Below, one piece after another: positions 60,487-64,000 of a stretch of DNA of 64,000 bases. A model generated the notes under the pieces. The model was not told the DNA's origin. It ran no database searches and saw only the letters and a program-made list of their open reading frames with translations. Position numbers and translations under genes: made by a program. Each line of letters opens with the position of its first letter. The first letter of the stretch is position 1. Source of the stretch: CAVVFX01 sp963747535. GTDB lineage: Bacteria; Acidobacteriota; Terriglobia; Bryobacterales; Bryobacteraceae. Location of the stretch: NCBI GenBank assembly GCA_963747535.1, contig CAVVFX010000017.1, positions 992,001-1,056,000 on the forward strand. The letters run 5' to 3'.

Positions 60487-61596
60487 TCAGGGCATCGCAT
60501 ACCGGCCATGCGCCAGGCACAGCTCCACGAACTTCTCCACGCGGCCGGGCGAAACATCCGCTTGCAGAATGTGGGCCGGCGCGATCATGTAACCACGATC
60601 CTCCCCTAGAATGCCGATTTTCTCTCGAATGTCGGCCTCCAGTTCTTCATCACTGCCTCGCGGCAGCAGGTCCTGCTGATCGATAGCGCCCCAAAAGCAC
60701 AGCTTGTCGCCGAACTTCTGCTTCAAGTCCGCCGGGGCGTGTCCCGGAACACCCGGTTGCACCGGATTGAACACCTCGTACCCCATTTCCCAAAAGTCGT
60801 TCAGCAGCGCGCTCACGGCTCCGTCGCAGTGCAGGATCAGCAGAATGTCCGGCTTGGCTTCGCGAAATACCCGGTTCATGCGCTGATAGTGAGGTTTCAG
60901 AAGGCGGCGGAACATCGCCGGAGAAAACAGCAGGCCTTTTTGCGTCCCGAAATCGTCACCCGCCCACAGGGCATCCACACCGGCTGCGATCAGCCGTATC
61001 CCGATCGCAGTCTGAAACTCCGTGCAGGCGCGCAGCAGCGGCTCGATATATTCGGCTCCCATCGCCATATCCAGGAGCAGTTTCTCCATGCCGGCGAGTT
61101 GCTGCGCCAGGCTGAAGATAGTGACTTCAATGTCGCCAATGATGAGGTACTCGTCCTGATAGCGCCGGATCAACCGCTCCGCGTCACCATAGCGGCCGGC
61201 TGCCAGGGGATCGGGGAAACGGTAGGCCGCGAGGTCACTCTCGGTTTCCACATGAGCCAGCGGATACTCGATGACTTCCGCATAGATCTCGCCCTGGCGC
61301 ATGCGCATTCCATATTCGTTGAGCCAGGTTCCATCCGCAGCCGGCTCCGAGCGAAATCCGTCCGCTGTGCCGGCGCCGGTGATCACGACGTCGCTGCCCA
61401 TCGCAGTGCGGATTTCATTGCCGCTGATGCGGTAGGTGACATCCTCGTATAAGTTGGAGGTGTAGGAGACCGGAATTCCGAGCTTTCTGCCGAAGTACTC
61501 CAGCAGGTTCCGGCTCAGATCAAATTGAACCGGAACGCGATCCGGCGTCCCCGAAAGCCTGCGCCAGGCCTTCAGGACTCGTTCTCTGGGAGACAT
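60487..61596 (-). CDS. Uroporphyrinogen decarboxylase (URO-D) family protein
   Basis: 369 residues from the ATG at 61596 (MSPRERVLKAWRRLSGTPDRVPVQFDLSR in the usual URO-D style, written in part as MSPRERVLKAW); the longer start at 61656 would overlap cobS. Conserved blocks are ALWAGDDFGTQKGLLFSPAM, LILHCDGAVSALLNDFWEMG and FGDKLCFWGAIDQQDLLPRG. The group includes corrinoid-protein methyltransferases (MtaA/CmuA-type) as well as true HemE; the lack of the HemE N-terminal RQAGRYLPEY motif argues against HemE. It follows cobS by 16 bases, so it is likely co-transcribed with cobamide-synthesis genes and may use or handle corrinoid. Confidence 0.85.
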   Translation of the reverse strand: MSPRERVLKAWRRLSGTPDRVPVQFDLSRNLLEYFGRKLGIPVSYTSNLYEDVTYRISGNEIRTAMGSDVVITGAGTADGFRSEPAADGTWLNEYGMRMRQGEIYAEVIEYPLAHVETESDLAAYRFPDPLAAGRYGDAERLIRRYQDEYLIIGDIEVTIFSLAQQLAGMEKLLLDMAMGAEYIEPLLRACTEFQTAIGIRLIAAGVDALWAGDDFGTQKGLLFSPAMFRRLLKPHYQRMNRVFREAKPDILLILHCDGAVSALLNDFWEMGYEVFNPVQPGVPGHAPADLKQKFGDKLCFWGAIDQQDLLPRGSDEELEADIREKIGILGEDRGYMIAPAHILQADVSPGRVEKFVELCLAHGRYAMP

Positions 61597-61612
61597 TCTC
61601 GTCTGTTTGATC

Positions 61613-62350
61613 TTATATCCAACCGGAAACCCAAAGGAACGCAAGCAACGCCGCACATTCCGAAAGCTGGAGGTTCGCGCCCAGTGTGTCTCCGGTAATG
61701 CCGCCGATGCGCCACCGGCAGTAGTAGCCGAACACGGCCGTGACTGCTATTACTGCGACCACCGCGATCCACGCGCGGCCGGACCTCGAGGCAATCAGCA
61801 CCACTAACATCACCACCGAGCCCCACAAGAGAGATCGTCTCCCCATTCCCTCGATCACGGACGAAGATGATCTGGCGTAAGGTAATGCTGCAGTGAGAAG
61901 CAGCATCGACCACCGTCCCAAAGCCGGTGTCAGAACCAACGCTATAGTCCAGTTGCTCTGCGTCAACACTGCGGCGTACGCCATCACCTTCAGAGCCACC
62001 AGACAAGCCAGCGCTGTAGCGCCATAGCTGCCGACCGCGTGATCGCGCATGATACGCAGGACGTCTTCACGACTCCTGCCTCCGCCGAATCCGTCGGCTG
62101 CATCAGCCAGGCCATCGTAGTGCAGGGCACCGGTCGCGGCGGCGTCGAGAATCACCAGCAGCACGGCAACCACTACCAGAGGCAGGTGACCTCTCAGGAG
62201 AGCCGCGGCCAGGCTATAGATCGCCCCCAGCAGAATGCCGACCAGCGGAAACCAGCCGGCAGAGTGCGCCACATCCGACGCGTCGAAAGCGACGATCCTG
62301 CCCACGGGAAGCCTCGTCAGGAAGCCGATCGCCGCGAGCAGCGATTTCAC
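61613..62350 (-). CDS. cobS: Adenosylcobinamide-GDP ribazoletransferase CobS
   Basis: 245 residues, an integral membrane protein that joins alpha-ribazole to adenosylcobinamide-GDP in the last part of cobalamin synthesis. The family block YDGLADAADGFGGGRSREDV with RIMRDHAVGSYGATAL binds the metal and substrate; the rest is mostly membrane helices (LVVVAVLLVILDAAATGAL, VLTPALGRWSMLLLTAALPY). Its ATG overlaps the cobT stop by four bases. Confidence 0.94.
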   Translation of the reverse strand: MKSLLAAIGFLTRLPVGRIVAFDASDVAHSAGWFPLVGILLGAIYSLAAALLRGHLPLVVVAVLLVILDAAATGALHYDGLADAADGFGGGRSREDVLRIMRDHAVGSYGATALACLVALKVMAYAAVLTQSNWTIALVLTPALGRWSMLLLTAALPYARSSSSVIEGMGRRSLLWGSVVMLVVLIASRSGRAWIAVVAVIAVTAVFGYYCRWRIGGITGDTLGANLQLSECAALLAFLWVSGWI

Positions 62351-63399
62351 TTGTTGGAGACTCCCGCCGACGCGAATGTCGCCATCTGCGTGAACGCCGC
62401 AATGGCCCCCTGGATCAACTTCATCGCCAGTGCCGCGCCGGTTCCTTCCCCGAGCCGCATCCCCAGATCGAGCATTGGCTCAGGCTGGAACATCGCGAGC
62501 AGATGCGCGTGCCCGGGTTCGGCGGAGCGATGCGAAGCCAACACATAGCCGGACGTAGCCGGGCAGAGGTGGACAGCCAGAGCCGCACCGGCGGTCGCGA
62601 TAAAGCCGTCCGTGACCACGGGTACTCGCCGCGCCGCAGCCCCGAGGCAGAAGCCGCACATCGCCGCGATCTCGAGTCCGCCAACACAGCGCAGAATCCC
62701 CAGCGCATCTCCCAGACTCGTGGCGTGCAGAGCCAGGGCGCGCCGCACGGCGGACCGCTTTCGCTCGAGACATGCATCATCGGCGCCTGCGCCGCATCCT
62801 ACGACAGCCTCCACGGCCTGGCCCGTCAACGCGGCAGCAATAGCGCTGGCAGACGTTGTGTTCCCAATGCCCATCTCCCCAAAGCCCAGAAGATCGCAAC
62901 CGGCCATCACGGAATCGCACGCGAGCTCAATGCCCGTCTCCAGCGCAGACGTCATCTCCGCCTCGGTCATGGCTGGCTCCTTACAGAAATTGCGAGTGCC
63001 CGAAGCCACGCGCCGGCTGATCAGTTCACTCGAACGCGGAAGGGCCGTCGCGACACCGACATCGACCACTTTCAACTCGATTCCTCCCGAACGCGCCAGT
63101 GCGTTGATGCCGGCGCCCCCGCGCAGGAAGTTCAAGACCATCTGCGCCGTCACCTCCTGAGGATAAGGACTGACGCCTTCCGCGCACACGCCGTGATCCG
63201 CGGCGAACAGCACGATGCGCGGATGGCCGGCGGTCGGCGCAAAGCTTTCCCGGATGGCGGCGCACCGGTTGGCAATCTCCTCCAGACGCCCCAGGCTCCC
63301 TGGAGGCTTCGTCAATTCCAGTTGACGTTCTCGTGCCGAATCCATCCAGCGTGAATCGATTGGGCGAATTTCTTTTAGAGTCGTTTCTAGTAACTTCAT
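62347..63399 (-). CDS. cobT: Nicotinate-nucleotide--dimethylbenzimidazole phosphoribosyltransferase CobT
   Basis: 350 residues from the ATG at 63399, which overlaps the upstream aminotransferase stop (ATGA); an in-frame start at 63441 exists but overlaps more. The protein activates the lower-ligand base. Signature blocks are LTKPPGSLGRLEEIANRCAA, HGVCAEGVSPYPQEVTAQM, NFLRGGAGINALAR, FGEMGIGNTTSASAIAAAL and MRLGEGTGAALAM, the last carrying the catalytic Glu. Confidence 0.95.
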   Translation of the reverse strand: MKLLETTLKEIRPIDSRWMDSARERQLELTKPPGSLGRLEEIANRCAAIRESFAPTAGHPRIVLFAADHGVCAEGVSPYPQEVTAQMVLNFLRGGAGINALARSGGIELKVVDVGVATALPRSSELISRRVASGTRNFCKEPAMTEAEMTSALETGIELACDSVMAGCDLLGFGEMGIGNTTSASAIAAALTGQAVEAVVGCGAGADDACLERKRSAVRRALALHATSLGDALGILRCVGGLEIAAMCGFCLGAAARRVPVVTDGFIATAGAALAVHLCPATSGYVLASHRSAEPGHAHLLAMFQPEPMLDLGMRLGEGTGAALAMKLIQGAIAAFTQMATFASAGVSNK

Positions 63400-64000
63400 G
63401 GCAATCTCAATTCGTCGGCGAGAGCCTGGCTCAGGCGGCAATTCTCTTCACTGGAGCGCACAGCCACGCGCACATAGCGTCCCGGCGCGAGCCCTTCGTA
63501 GGAATCGCAGTTCCGGATCAGGATTCGCTTCGTTCGCATCAGGCGTCGACGCAACTCCGAAGCCGTACGCATGTTCGCTCGTAATTCAAGGAGCAGATAG
63601 TTCGCCGCGGATGGGAATACGAAGAGGCCCAGGGCGCTCAAGCTTTCCGTCAAACGCGCCCGTTCGAGAGCGTTTTCACGCAGGGTCGTCTCGGCAAATT
63701 CGCGGTCCAAAACCGCTTCGGCCAGTGCGTCGATCGCCAGTTGGGTGACCGACCAGGTCGGCAGCCAAGCTTGAATCCGCTGGATAGTCTCCGGATGAGC
63801 GACGGCATAGCCAACTCTCAGCGCGGGGCATCCGTAGAACTTCGTCAGTGATCGGACCACAATGAATCCGGGCCGCGTGGCAGCTTCACAGACGAGGCTG
63901 GCGTGAGGAGCGTAGTCGATGAACGCCTCATCGAGCAACATCGCCGCACCCGCATCGAGGACGCGGCGGACTTCGTGCGCGTCCAGCATGGCGCCGGATG
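63396..64000 (-). CDS. CobD/HisC-like PLP aminotransferase (threonine-phosphate decarboxylase type), 5' end outside window
   Basis: The C-terminal ~200 residues of a class I/II PLP enzyme; the frame stays open to the window edge. The PLP lysine is in FIVVRSLTKFYGCPALRVGY, the cofactor Asp block is AAMLLDEAFIDYAP, and the Arg that binds the substrate carboxylate/phosphate is in LAPGRYVRVAVRSS. HisC and CobD cannot be separated with certainty from this part, but the 4-base overlap with cobT supports L-threonine-O-3-phosphate decarboxylase, which makes aminopropanol phosphate for cobamides. The rest of the operon would lie to the right of the window. Confidence 0.85.
   Translation of the reverse strand, partial: SGAMLDAHEVRRVLDAGAAMLLDEAFIDYAPHASLVCEAATRPGFIVVRSLTKFYGCPALRVGYAVAHPETIQRIQAWLPTWSVTQLAIDALAEAVLDREFAETTLRENALERARLTESLSALGLFVFPSAANYLLLELRANMRTASELRRRLMRTKRILIRNCDSYEGLAPGRYVRVAVRSSEENCRLSQALADELRLP

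Noticed and set aside
1..64000. CRISPR arrays, tRNA, rRNA and riboswitches
   Set aside because: No regularly spaced identical repeats, cloverleaf or rRNA-like sequence was noticed. The cob operon's 5' end, where a cobalamin riboswitch could be, lies outside the window.

Overview
The window looks like a chromosomal segment from a GC-rich soil Acidobacteriota of the Solibacter/Bryobacter type. The family content points there: a TIGR03435 soil-specific protein, a large Oar-like TonB-dependent receptor with a carboxypeptidase-regulatory domain, PSD1 (DUF1549/DUF1553) plus DUF1501 pairs, a Uma2 endonuclease, and a FlbD/CsrA/FliW style flagellar locus. This placement is inferred from gene families; no rRNA or tRNA gene was seen.

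Layout. 1-15.9 kb is a mixed metabolic and secreted region: the end of a fucose-isomerase-like gene, a methyltransferase coupled to a PPi-type phosphofructokinase, a DUF4331 plus TPR pair, a repeat-rich gene-poor stretch (7.0-7.9 kb), a Uma2 nuclease, and a three-gene phosphoesterase/DUF1501/PSD1 operon. 15.9-38.9 kb is one long minus-strand flagellar locus: cheX, fliA, flgM, flgN-like, flgK, flgL; fliM, flbD, motA, motB; a HEAT/VWA-like gene, fliW, csrA; fliC; fliD and a small gene; flgB, flgC, fliE, fliF, fliG, fliH, fliI, fliJ. 39-45.2 kb holds a divergent sigma-54 activator, a transposase remnant, and cheB-cheR-cheA. 45.4-57 kb is housekeeping and secreted functions: glutamate decarboxylase, msrA, a CpsB-like PHP phosphatase, recX, S1/P1 nuclease, an SDR, an orphan secretin, TIGR03435 and a membrane Fe-S protein. 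57-64 kb holds the TonB receptor and a cobamide-assembly operon (cobD-type aminotransferase, cobT, cobS, URO-D-like).

Main observations. Two intact-looking insertion sequences sit inside flagellar genes: an IS4-family element in fliF with a 10-bp target duplication, and an IS630-family element in fliJ with a TA duplication. Removing each element plus one duplication restores the host reading frame exactly, so motility was probably lost recently. FliC and FlgL carry the same ~185-residue inserted domain, still recognisable at the DNA level. A set of sigma-28-like promoters (TAAA-N15/16-GCCGAT type) can be read upstream of fliM, flgM, fliC, cheX, cheA and, less surely, two other genes. A family of at least seven ~50-bp double-hairpin repeats (REP-like) lies at gene ends, one copy nested inside a perfect 23-bp inverted repeat. 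A second repeat family makes a 31-bp inverted repeat that fills the space between two convergent stop codons.
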